NCBI GenBank assembly: GCA_001771615.1
Contig: MEUF01000090.1
Span: forward strand, 1-20,737
Direction of reading: 5' to 3'
Length of the DNA: 20,737 nucleotides
Source: a candidate division WOR-1 bacterium RIFOXYB2_FULL_48_7
GTDB taxonomy: Bacteria; Margulisbacteria; WOR-1; O2-12-FULL-45-9; XYB2-FULL-48-7
The translations under genes were made by a program, and so were the position numbers. The notes beneath the pieces are model-generated. The model was given only the letters and a program-made list of their open reading frames with translations, was not told where the DNA came from and did no database searches. Shown here piece by piece: positions 7,496 through 14,059 of this stretch. Each line of letters opens with the position of its first letter. Position 1 is the stretch's first letter.

Positions 7496-8062
7496 CTATC
7501 TAGTCTCCAGGATCAACGGTTTTTCTTGCACCAGTATGAGCCCTATTCCGGCACCGCGGAATAATCTTTGGCTGGTAGTTTGTAATCTAGCCGCATCATC
7601 GGCTTCGACGGTGTGTTTGATGACTAATGTGCCATCTTGATCGTCTGCCCAGAACCATAATAAGCCACCCAAGCAGCTAAGATCTGGTAGACTTTGCAAT
7701 AATTGGCGTCCTTCGTCCAGCGTGGGCATTCTGATCCCCTTAAAGCCTTGGGCTGAAAGGTGCGATATAAGGATTTTCGCTTCATCAAAGGAAATATTGC
7801 TCACCACACGTCTATTATTGACTGGATGAAAGCCTATTAACCTTAAATAATCATTTTTAACTAAGGGGGGTACGATCATTGCCCTTAATGTTTTACCATA
7901 ATAGCCAAATTCATGAACAACTGCAGAGATTCTTCGGTTTCCAAGAGTAAAAATTACCTCTGTCGGGGCTGAATGCCGAATGGGTTTAAATATATTTCCA
8001 GCACCCTTATTTGGCGTGAAGGCTGACGCAAGATGCCTTAAATAACATGATAACCTGCTCAT
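7496..8062 (-). CDS. Hypothetical protein, possible repeat module plus FGE/C-type-lectin-like domain (188 aa)
   Basis: Not assigned to a family with confidence. The C-terminal half (about 89-180) has the outline of formylglycine-generating-enzyme/sulfatase-modifying-factor domains: ISFDEAKILISHL, then IRMPTLDEGRQLL where FGE proteins have RLPTEAEWE, an aromatic WFWADD, and a final FRGAGIGLILVQE like the family's GFR-L-V end. The N-terminal part (about 35-84) may be a single copy of the module repeated in the 770-aa protein: EVIFTLG, a Gly at 56, and RLIG with Gly77, at similar spacings. There is no signal peptide. The gene faces the 770-aa gene tail to tail and is divergent from the 249-aa gene. 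The start ATG has no clear ribosome binding site; GATAAA lies 5 nt upstream on its strand. Confidence 0.65.
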   Translation of the reverse strand: MSRLSCYLRHLASAFTPNKGAGNIFKPIRHSAPTEVIFTLGNRRISAVVHEFGYYGKTLRAMIVPPLVKNDYLRLIGFHPVNNRRVVSNISFDEAKILISHLSAQGFKGIRMPTLDEGRQLLQSLPDLSCLGGLLWFWADDQDGTLVIKHTVEADDAARLQTTSQRLFRGAGIGLILVQEKPLILETR

Positions 8063-8090
8063 GCTTATTTATCTTGATTTCTTTGCCAAA

Positions 8091-8110
8091 ATTTCAGTTC
8101 TGGCTGAAAT
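8091..8110. repeat. Inverted repeat in divergent promoter region
   Basis: ATTTCAG (8091-8097) and CTGAAAT (8104-8110) are perfect 7-bp arms around TTCTGG. The flanks AAA and ATTTT extend the symmetry with one bulged base. It lies in the 77-bp space between the divergent 188-aa and 249-aa genes, just upstream of the candidate -10 for the latter. An operator controlling both genes is plausible but unproven. Confidence 0.5.
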
Positions 8111-8127
8111 ATTTTCAAATCGCCATC

Positions 8128-8133
8128 GATAAT
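8128..8133 (+). promoter_or_regulatory. Candidate -10 box (GATAAT), leaderless
   Basis: GATAAT matches TATAAT at five of six positions and ends 6 nt before the ATG at 8140, the spacing expected for a leaderless transcript. CTGAAA at 8104-8109 could serve as a poor -35 with 18-nt spacing; it overlaps the inverted repeat at 8091-8110. Confidence 0.45.
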
Positions 8134-8139
8134 TGTTAT

Positions 8140-8889
8140 ATGCCGATAATTAAAAGAATTGATCTATTAGATCGGCGATCGGCTCAATTTTGCCGCTCGA
8201 ACTTTGAACTGGTAAAAGCTCGAGTTGGCGCCTCTGCTGGCCGGGTGACTTGTGCTGTGCATTTTGGCTTTTCCAAAGAGTTACTCTTTGGCGAAGATAG
8301 CATCATGGCCCGGGACCGGGTAAGATCTGTTTTGGATATGGATCTTTCAGCCGGCGGCTATGAAAGATATGTCGCAGAAACCAGACGATTCCTGTTGCAT
8401 AGTGGACAACCAGTGTTTAACTTTGTTGATCCCCAAGACAATTTACCGATTGTCAGCGGTGATGATGTTGATGAAGCGGTTATTGTTCAGGTTAGGTGCC
8501 CTACTCCAGCTGAACCAAGACCCTTTTTGGAGAGTGCTGAACAATCGATTTGGCGGACTCATTGGTGGGCGATGAGGGCTGTTTTACAGGATTTGGGTGT
8601 GGCAGAGGTCGATTTTGTCGGTGAAGCATTTATGCGCCCTTATAATCGCCAAGGAGTTAAGACATATTTTTGTCCCGGGCTGTTGGATTTTGTTTGGCCG
8701 CAAGATGATTGGCGGATGCAGTTTTGTGTCGACGGGGCCGCCCTTCATTTATGCACCTTCTCTTTTGGCGCAATCAGTGGCCGGTTTATTTTTCCCTTTA
8801 CCTTTCCCGGCCTGATTGATACGGAAAGCCGCCAGCGCTTAACAGCCAGTAATTTTGCTGAATATTCAGGTTATGGAGCAAATAATTGA
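8140..8889 (+). CDS. Hypothetical protein (249 aa), orphan
   Basis: I do not recognise this protein. I place the start at ATG 8140 (MPIIKRIDLLDRRS) rather than ATG 8047 because the earlier start would overlap the divergent gene and add a poorly supported hydrophobic N-terminus, and because GATAAT lies 6 nt before 8140. The predicted protein is soluble, with no membrane segment. It is rich in aromatic residues and Cys, including SIWRTHWWAMRAVLQDLG and FVWPQDDWRMQFC, and ends with strand-like segments such as GRFIFPFTFPG. No catalytic motif was seen. It converges on purQ, with only 15 bp between the stop codons. It may belong functionally with the other two unassigned genes of the island, but there is no operon evidence. 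Confidence 0.65.
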   Translation: MPIIKRIDLLDRRSAQFCRSNFELVKARVGASAGRVTCAVHFGFSKELLFGEDSIMARDRVRSVLDMDLSAGGYERYVAETRRFLLHSGQPVFNFVDPQDNLPIVSGDDVDEAVIVQVRCPTPAEPRPFLESAEQSIWRTHWWAMRAVLQDLGVAEVDFVGEAFMRPYNRQGVKTYFCPGLLDFVWPQDDWRMQFCVDGAALHLCTFSFGAISGRFIFPFTFPGLIDTESRQRLTASNFAEYSGYGANN

Positions 8890-8907
8890 AATAAGGTTTT
8901 TCAATTA
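8883..8907. terminator. AT-rich hairpin spanning two convergent stop codons
   Basis: TAATTGAAA (8883-8891) and TTTCAATTA (8899-8907) form a perfect 9-bp stem with a 7-nt loop, TAAGGTT. The stem includes the TGA of the 249-aa gene and the stop of purQ. Because it is symmetric and lies between convergent genes, it could act as a weak bidirectional terminator. The stem has few G-C pairs, and there is no strong T-run, so termination efficiency is doubtful. Confidence 0.45.
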
Positions 8908-9564
8908 GTGGGCGATAATTGATTGAAACAGCTTCAGGCCATCGATTGAACCAAGAATATCTTCCGAGGCCCGCTCCGGATGCGGCATCATGCCCAGGAC
9001 ATTTCTTTGCTTGTTAGTAATCCCGGCGATTGACTCAATCGAACCGTTGGGGTTTTCGCCATGATAAGTAAAAACAATCTGCTTATTTTTCTTTAAATCC
9101 TTGAGAGTATTACTGTCACAAATATAATTACCTTCACCATGGGCGATGGGAATATTCAAGATTTGACCCTTTTTGTATTGGCTGGTAAAAGGTGTTTTGT
9201 TCTGCTCAACCCGCAATTTAACGTGTTTACAGACAAAATGCAGTCCCTTATTGCGGTGCAAAGCCCCCGGCAGCAGACCGGCCTCGGTCAGGATCTGAAA
9301 GCCATTGCAGATGCCGATAACCAGCTTTCCCTTGTCCGCATGAGCTTTAACCGCCTCCATGACTGGCGAAAAACGGGCAATGGAGCCGCAGCGAAGATAA
9401 TCGCCGTAGGAAAATCCGCCCGGGACAATAATGCAATCCAGATGCTCCAGCCTGGTCGCTTGATGCCAGACATATTCAACTGGTTGTTTCAGAACATTTT
9501 TTACTGCGTTATAGCAATCTTGATCGCAGTTGGAGCCAGGAAATACCAGGACGCCAAATCTCAT
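8905..9564 (-). CDS. purQ: Phosphoribosylformylglycinamidine synthase, glutaminase subunit PurQ
   Basis: A 219-residue class I glutamine amidotransferase. It releases ammonia from glutamine for the fourth step of purine synthesis, working in a complex with PurL and PurS. The catalytic triad is visible: Cys86 in GICNGFQ, and His195 and Glu197 in MMPHPERAS. The N-terminal FGVLVFPGSNCDQD and the oxyanion-region PGGFSYGDYLRCG also match PurQ. The start overlaps the purS stop by 4 nt (ATGA). It is the last gene of the purine operon. The partner purL is not in the window. Confidence 0.97.
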   Translation of the reverse strand: MRFGVLVFPGSNCDQDCYNAVKNVLKQPVEYVWHQATRLEHLDCIIVPGGFSYGDYLRCGSIARFSPVMEAVKAHADKGKLVIGICNGFQILTEAGLLPGALHRNKGLHFVCKHVKLRVEQNKTPFTSQYKKGQILNIPIAHGEGNYICDSNTLKDLKKNKQIVFTYHGENPNGSIESIAGITNKQRNVLGMMPHPERASEDILGSIDGLKLFQSIIAH

Positions 9565-9797
9565 GCTTCTTCGACCTCATAACGATAGTCTTCGATGACC
9601 GGATTGGCCAAAAGTTTTTTGCACATCTCATCAATCTGCTTGTCTGAACGCTTATCTAACTTTAATTCGATATATTTACCGATCTGCACGCCATGAACAT
9701 TTTTATAACCAAGTGAATGCAGTGCCGATTCGACGGTCTTGCCCTGTGGATCAAGGACCCCTTTTTTGGCGGTGACGTATACCTTTACTTTTACCAT
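9561..9797 (-). CDS. purS: Phosphoribosylformylglycinamidine synthase subunit PurS
   Basis: A 78-residue small subunit that bridges PurQ and PurL, found where FGAM synthase is split into three proteins as in Bacillus. Recognisable sequence includes VYVTAKKGVLDPQGKTVESA near the N-terminus and GVQIGKYIEL at about 36-45. It lies between purB and purQ, overlapping the purB stop by 1 nt (TAATG) and the purQ start by 4 nt, so all three are translationally coupled. Its presence implies a small-type PurL elsewhere in the genome. Confidence 0.96.
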   Translation of the reverse strand: MVKVKVYVTAKKGVLDPQGKTVESALHSLGYKNVHGVQIGKYIELKLDKRSDKQIDEMCKKLLANPVIEDYRYEVEEA

Positions 9798-11089
9798 TAC
9801 AATCCAAACCTCCTGAAGATAATATCAATATTTTTCAAATGGTTCCTGATATCGAATATTTTATCAATTTCTTCCTTAGAAAGATATCTCATGGCATCTC
9901 GGCTGGCCAGAATTTCTTCCTTCAAGTTGCCGCCGCTATTGCGGGTTTTCATGGCGGCAGTTTGCACTATCTTATAGCCTTCTTCCCTGGTTAAGCCCTT
10001 TTCTGCCAGGGCCAGGAGTAATTTTTGGGAAAAAATCAAGCCTTGCGACTTATCGATATTTTTTCTCATGTTTTGCGGCATAACCACCAGGCCATCGATC
10101 ACCTTGGCGAACAGATGCAGCATATAATCCAGCAAGAGACAACTATCGGGCAAGATGACCCTTTCTACCGAGCTATGCGTGATGTCACGTTCATGCCAGG
10201 TGGCCACATTTTCCAATGCGGCCAGTGAATTTCCTCTGATCACCCGGGCCAGACCGGCTATTCGTTCACAGGTAATAGGGTTTTTCTTGTGCGGCATGGC
10301 GGACGAACCTTTTTGCCCTTTACCAAACGGCTCTTCCACTTCCCAAACCTCGGTCCGCTGTAAATTCCTGATTTCCGTGGCAAATTGTTCCAGCGTAGCG
10401 GCAATTACCGCCAAGGTAGTGACGAACTGGGCGTGCCGATCTCGTTGGAGAATTTGGGTTGAAGCCGGCGAAGGGGTTAACTTTAATTTTTTACAGACAT
10501 ATTCTTCGACCCTGGGATCGACAGCCGCATAACTTCCGACGGCGCCGGAAACCTTTCCTACAGCGATTACTTCGCGGGCCTGTTTGAGTCGTTCAACATT
10601 GCGTTCCATTTCCGCTATCCAAACCAGCAGTTTCAAGCCAAAAGTGATTGGTTCGGCATGGACGCCATGGGTGCGGCCCATCATGACGGTGTGTTTTTCT
10701 TCTTTTGCCCGTCTTTTTAATATTTTTATGGCATCATCAAGGTCTTTGATTAACAGGTCAGCCGCTTCGCATAGCTGCATGGAGCGGGCGGTATCCTCCA
10801 CATCATAAGAGGTCAATCCCAGGTGGATAAAGCGGGATTCCCGTCCGACTTTTTCAGCTACCGAAGTCAAAAAGGCAATTAAATCATGATTGGTCTCTTT
10901 TTCGATTTCATTGATCCGTTTGACGTCAAATGCAGCCTTGCGTTTGATTTTGTGCAGGGCTTCCCGGGGAATTTTTCCCAGGCTAGACCAGGCTTCACAA
11001 GCGGCTAATTCTACTTCCAGCCATTTACGGAATTTGTTCTCTTCTGACCAAATTTCTCTCATTTTCGGCATGGTGTATCTGTCTATCAT
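9797..11089 (-). CDS. purB: Adenylosuccinate lyase
   Basis: A 430-residue fumarase/aspartase-superfamily enzyme of standard Bacillus-type length. It cleaves SAICAR to AICAR and adenylosuccinate to AMP, releasing fumarate. The signature loop GSSAMPHKKNP (261-271) carries the catalytic serine region. His68 in TNHD and His141 in GRTHGVHAEP match the conserved active-site histidines, and IHLGLTSYDVEDT is also typical. The start is supported by AAGGAG ending 6 nt upstream of the ATG. ispG ends 13 nt upstream, so purB is read from the purC transcript. Confidence 0.97.
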   Translation of the reverse strand: MIDRYTMPKMREIWSEENKFRKWLEVELAACEAWSSLGKIPREALHKIKRKAAFDVKRINEIEKETNHDLIAFLTSVAEKVGRESRFIHLGLTSYDVEDTARSMQLCEAADLLIKDLDDAIKILKRRAKEEKHTVMMGRTHGVHAEPITFGLKLLVWIAEMERNVERLKQAREVIAVGKVSGAVGSYAAVDPRVEEYVCKKLKLTPSPASTQILQRDRHAQFVTTLAVIAATLEQFATEIRNLQRTEVWEVEEPFGKGQKGSSAMPHKKNPITCERIAGLARVIRGNSLAALENVATWHERDITHSSVERVILPDSCLLLDYMLHLFAKVIDGLVVMPQNMRKNIDKSQGLIFSQKLLLALAEKGLTREEGYKIVQTAAMKTRNSGGNLKEEILASRDAMRYLSKEEIDKIFDIRNHLKNIDIIFRRFGL

Positions 11090-11102
11090 GATTTGCTCCT
11101 TA

Positions 11103-12170
11103 TTATTTTATCGCCATTGATTCAATTTCATCAACCAGTGCATCAACCATTTCAGTTTCTTCGACTTGCCTGACAACCTTTCCTTCGCGAAAAATCAAGC
11201 CCATCCCATTCCCTCCGGCCAGGCCGATATCAGCATCAGCGGCCTCTCCCGGGCCATTGACCTCACAGCCCATGATCGCGACCTTCAGCGGTTGTTTTAT
11301 CCGCCTGGTCCGGGTTTCCACTTCACGGGCGATGCTGGCAACATCAATGTCTGTCCGCCCGCAGGTGGGACAAGAGATGATGGTGATACCGTGAAAAGTG
11401 AGTTCCAGCGCTTTTAGGATCTCATACCCTACCCTGACCTCTTCCACCGGGTCGCCGGTAAGAGACACGCGCAATGTGTCCCCCAGTCCGGCATTGAGAA
11501 TTGCTCCCAATCCGACGGCTGAACGGATTGAGCCGGTGCCTGGGATTCCGGCTTCAGTAATCCCAATATGCAGTGGATGGTAAACCTTTCTGGCCAATAA
11601 ATCATAAGCGGCAATCGTCATTGGAATAGAAGTCGCCTTGATCGAAATGACAATGTCGTTAAAATCCAGTTTTTCCAGGATCTCGATATTTTTTAGCGCA
11701 CTTTTTACCAAACCTTCGGCGGTAACATGCCCGCCGCTGGCCTTGAGAATCTCTTTTTCCAGGGAGCCGGAATTTACCCCAATTCTGATCGGGATGCCAT
11801 GTTCCTTGGCGGCGGCCACCACAGATTTGACCTTTTCCAGTGAACCGATATTGCCCGGGTTAATGCGGAGTTTATCGACCCCGGCCTCAGCGGCGATGAC
11901 GGCATGTTCGGCATTAAAATGAATATCGGCGACCAAGGGGATGTTGATCTGTTGTTTTATCTCTTTAAGAGCCAGGGCTGACGCTTTGTCCGGGACGGCG
12001 CACCGGACTATCTGGCAGCCGGCAGCCTCCAGTTCATGGATTTGCCTGACCGTGGCAGCGACATCAGCTGTTTTTGTTTTGGTCATGGACTGGACAGCAA
12101 TCGGGCTTCCCCCGCCAATAGTGAGTTTGCCGATTTTAACTTTGCGAGTTTTATTCCTGGTTGTAAGCAT
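11103..12170 (-). CDS. ispG: 4-hydroxy-3-methylbut-2-en-1-yl diphosphate synthase (IspG/GcpE)
   Basis: The penultimate enzyme of the MEP isoprenoid pathway, converting MEcPP to HMBPP with a [4Fe-4S] cluster. The protein has 355 residues, the common bacterial short form without the plant-type insert. Cluster ligands are visible as Cys267 and Cys270 in SCPTCGRTD and Cys302 in MGCEVNGPGEA, with Glu309 as the fourth. The N-terminal IGGGSPIAVQSMTKT and LVADIHFN are typical of the TIM-barrel part. It starts with a 1-nt overlap on the purC stop (TAATG) and is followed closely by purB, so an isoprenoid gene sits within a purine operon. dxs, the first gene of the same pathway, is at the window's right end. 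Confidence 0.97.
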   Translation of the reverse strand: MLTTRNKTRKVKIGKLTIGGGSPIAVQSMTKTKTADVAATVRQIHELEAAGCQIVRCAVPDKASALALKEIKQQINIPLVADIHFNAEHAVIAAEAGVDKLRINPGNIGSLEKVKSVVAAAKEHGIPIRIGVNSGSLEKEILKASGGHVTAEGLVKSALKNIEILEKLDFNDIVISIKATSIPMTIAAYDLLARKVYHPLHIGITEAGIPGTGSIRSAVGLGAILNAGLGDTLRVSLTGDPVEEVRVGYEILKALELTFHGITIISCPTCGRTDIDVASIAREVETRTRRIKQPLKVAIMGCEVNGPGEAADADIGLAGGNGMGLIFREGKVVRQVEETEMVDALVDEIESMAIK

Positions 12171-13060
12171 TAGAGTGCCTGGCGTCCAGTCAGCCGGGTA
12201 AAGGCTTCAAGGTATTTTTCCCTGGTTTTGGCGACTACCTCTGGCGGCAAAACCGGTGCCGGCGGTTCCTTGTCCCAATTAATTGATTCCAGATAATCAC
12301 GGACGAACTGTTTATCATAGCTGGGTTGGGCTTGCCCGATTTTATAAAGATCTTTTGGCCAGAAGCGGGAAGAGTCTGGCGTGAGTATTTCATCAATAAG
12401 AATGATTTCTCCGTCATCAAAACCAAATTCAAATTTGGTATCGGCAAGAATGATACCCCGCTTGTCGGCAAAATCAGCACAAGCCTGGTAAACTGCCAAC
12501 GTTTTATCCTTGATGAAATCAGCCGTGCTTTTACCGACCAGGTCAATGACTTCTGCAAAAGTGATATTCTGGTCGTGGCCTGTTTCGGCTTTGGTGGTGG
12601 GGGTAAAAATCGCTTCCGGCAGCTTGGCCGATTCCTTGAGCCCTGCCGGCAGCTTAAGCCCGCAAATCGACTGATTCTTTTGATACTCTTTCCAGCCCGA
12701 ACCGGAGAGATAGCCGCGCACAACGCATTCTACAGGAATCAGGCGGGCTTTTTTACCGATAACAGAACGCTTATTTAATTGTTTTTTGAAGGGCTGAAGT
12801 TGAGGCGGATAATTATCGACATTGGATTCGATAATATGATTGCGTACAATTTGTTTGGTAAAATCAAACCAAAAAAGTGAAATTTGGGTTAAAATGGCCC
12901 CTTTATCCGGGATTCCGTTAGGCATTATGTAATCAAAGGCAGAAATTCGGTCGCTGGCGACTATAAGGAGTGAATCATCAAGGTCAAAAACGTTACGGAC
13001 TTTACCTTTTTTAAAAGGCTTAATACCCGGTAAATCGATTTCCAGCAGCACATCACTCAT
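12170..13060 (-). CDS. purC: Phosphoribosylaminoimidazole-succinocarboxamide synthase (SAICAR synthetase)
   Basis: A 296-residue enzyme that joins aspartate to CAIR using ATP. Family motifs are KGKVRNVFDL near the N-terminus, IVASDRISAFDYIMPNGIP (33-51), ECVVRGYLSGSGWKEY (111-126), TPTTKAETGHD (153-163) and DEILTPDSSRFW (223-234). The length fits the longer SAICAR synthetase group (yeast Ade1-like) rather than the 237-residue E. coli type. It is the first gene of the purC-ispG-purB-purS-purQ unit and has its own candidate promoter immediately upstream. No riboswitch-like leader can fit, because only 46 bp separate it from wecG. Confidence 0.97.
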   Translation of the reverse strand: MSDVLLEIDLPGIKPFKKGKVRNVFDLDDSLLIVASDRISAFDYIMPNGIPDKGAILTQISLFWFDFTKQIVRNHIIESNVDNYPPQLQPFKKQLNKRSVIGKKARLIPVECVVRGYLSGSGWKEYQKNQSICGLKLPAGLKESAKLPEAIFTPTTKAETGHDQNITFAEVIDLVGKSTADFIKDKTLAVYQACADFADKRGIILADTKFEFGFDDGEIILIDEILTPDSSRFWPKDLYKIGQAQPSYDKQFVRDYLESINWDKEPPAPVLPPEVVAKTREKYLEAFTRLTGRQAL

Positions 13061-13067
13061 TAAGCGA

Positions 13068-13073
13068 ATTATA
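13068..13073 (-). promoter_or_regulatory. Perfect -10 box (TATAAT) for the purine operon
   Basis: On the minus strand TATAAT lies 7 nt before the purC ATG, within the 46-bp gap after wecG. The transcription start would coincide with the ATG or the base before it, giving a leaderless mRNA. No convincing -35 is seen at 16-19 nt spacing. No Shine-Dalgarno sequence precedes the ATG, consistent with this reading. Confidence 0.6.
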
Positions 13074-13106
13074 GCACATGAATTATTGCCGGATAAAGTC
13101 TGAAAA

Positions 13107-13841
13107 TTAGCCCCGTTTGGTAATCAGGGTCAGCCATAAAAAGATGGGAAGCGCCAGCTGTCTCTTCCAGCGTTGAGGTTCTGTTACCAAACGATAGAGC
13201 CATTCGATATAGAGCTTTTGTGCCCAGAGGGGGGCTCTTTTTTTGATGCCGGAAATGACATCAAAACTGCCTCCGACCCCTACTCCAACCTTGATCCCCA
13301 ATTCAGGCAAATGTTCGGTCAGCCATTTCTCCTGCCGACCGGCTCCCAGGCCGACAAATAGCATATCAGGCCGGAGTGCATTGATCTGTCTAATAACATC
13401 CGCCTCTTCCTGGCTATTGTCTTTAAAATAACCATGATGTGTCCCTACGACCTGTAACCCAAAGTTGATCATTCTTAGATTAGTTGCCGCTTTTTCAGCT
13501 ACCCCCGGAGCGCTGCCCAGCAGAAATATCTTCCAGCCGGACTTGGCTCCCTGCCGGCAAACGGCCTGCAAAAAATCTATGCCCGTGACCCGTTGGCGGA
13601 GAGGCCGACCAAGCAGGTGGCTGACAACAATCATGGAAATCCCGTCAGGCAGCCGAAGTGCCGCCCGTTCATTGATTATTTCCCTGAGAAGCTGATCTTT
13701 TTGCGCGGCCACAATCATTTCTGGATTGGGGGTGACGACCAAATGCGGGGTATCAGCACGAACCAATTGCTCTGTTTGTTGAAGCGCTTCTTCAAGGGTG
13801 ACATTGTCAATATTAATATCAGCGAGATTTATTGTGTTCAT
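13107..13841 (-). CDS. WecG/TagA/CpsF family glycosyltransferase
   Basis: A 244-residue GT26-family enzyme. Characterised members transfer N-acetylmannosamine (or a related sugar) from UDP to undecaprenyl-PP-GlcNAc at the inner membrane, making linkage units for cell-surface polymers. Typical motifs are HLVVTPNPEMI with Thr37, and LRLPDGISMI with Asp66, matching catalytically important residues in TagA. Also present are FLLGSAPGVAEKAA and FVGLGAGRQEKWL, the latter before VGVGGSFDVISG. The C-terminus (KLYIEWLYRLVTEPQRWKRQ, then a hydrophobic FLWLTLI) is the membrane-binding appendage. The exact sugar cannot be told. Its start lies inside the end of the 58-aa upstream gene (23-nt overlap), so the two are likely coupled. 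No other polysaccharide gene is adjacent. Confidence 0.93.
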   Translation of the reverse strand: MNTINLADINIDNVTLEEALQQTEQLVRADTPHLVVTPNPEMIVAAQKDQLLREIINERAALRLPDGISMIVVSHLLGRPLRQRVTGIDFLQAVCRQGAKSGWKIFLLGSAPGVAEKAATNLRMINFGLQVVGTHHGYFKDNSQEEADVIRQINALRPDMLFVGLGAGRQEKWLTEHLPELGIKVGVGVGGSFDVISGIKKRAPLWAQKLYIEWLYRLVTEPQRWKRQLALPIFLWLTLITKRG

Positions 13842-13995
13842 TTTTTAAGACCTTGTGTAATTGGCTCTTTTGTACTGCCCGTTGGCGGAGTTTGTCTTTG
13901 GTTGAGGGAATCGTCATGGTCATGACCTTGCGGGCCGGCTTGGCCCAGGCGCGTAATTTGGGATATTTTGTCCGAGGCAGTTGTCCCTTTGGCAT
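13819..13995 (-). CDS. Small very basic protein of unknown function (58 aa)
   Basis: Unrecognised. The frame is open further upstream, but that part would overlap the divergent Nudix gene, so I place the start at the second of two adjacent ATG codons (13995; the first is at 13998). TATACT lies 6 nt before it. The product has 17 Lys/Arg against 2 acidic residues in 58, with stretches such as PRTKYPKLRAWAKPARK, suggesting nucleic-acid, ribosome or membrane-surface binding. It overlaps the wecG start by 23 nt and probably forms a two-gene unit with it. It could also be a spurious frame serving only as a leader for wecG. Confidence 0.45.
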   Translation of the reverse strand: MPKGQLPRTKYPKLRAWAKPARKVMTMTIPSTKDKLRQRAVQKSQLHKVLKNEHNKSR

Positions 13996-13998
13996 CAT

Positions 13999-14059
13999 AT
14001 TAGTATAGCAAACATCGAATGAAATTTGTCCAGTTATACCTCGAAATATATCTGTAAAT
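13999..14059. promoter_or_regulatory. Divergent promoter pair between wecG unit and Nudix gene
   Basis: A 61-bp gap between divergent starts. Minus strand: TATACT at 14002-14007, with TGGACA (five of six -35 bases) at 14027-14032 and 19-nt spacing. Plus strand: TATATC at 14047-14052, 7 nt before ATG 14060, with TTGTCC at 14026-14031 as a poor -35. The two -35 candidates overlap, so polymerase binding in the two directions may be mutually exclusive. Confidence 0.45.

Noticed and set aside
7496..8062. Variable protein of a diversity-generating retroelement (C-type-lectin-like end)
   Set aside because: No reverse transcriptase, template repeat or variable repeat is visible in the window.
8047..8139. 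Longer N-terminus for the 249-aa protein starting at ATG 8047
   Set aside because: It would overlap the divergent 188-aa gene, adds an odd hydrophobic Cys-containing leader, and ignores the GATAAT box placed correctly for ATG 8140.
9139..9582. 147-residue open frame on the plus strand opposite purQ
   Set aside because: PurQ on the other strand is certain, and this frame shows no family motif or ribosome binding site. It is a shadow frame.
12235..12723. 162-residue minus-strand frame inside purC
   Set aside because: It lies within purC in another frame, with low-complexity basic composition. No evidence of a gene.
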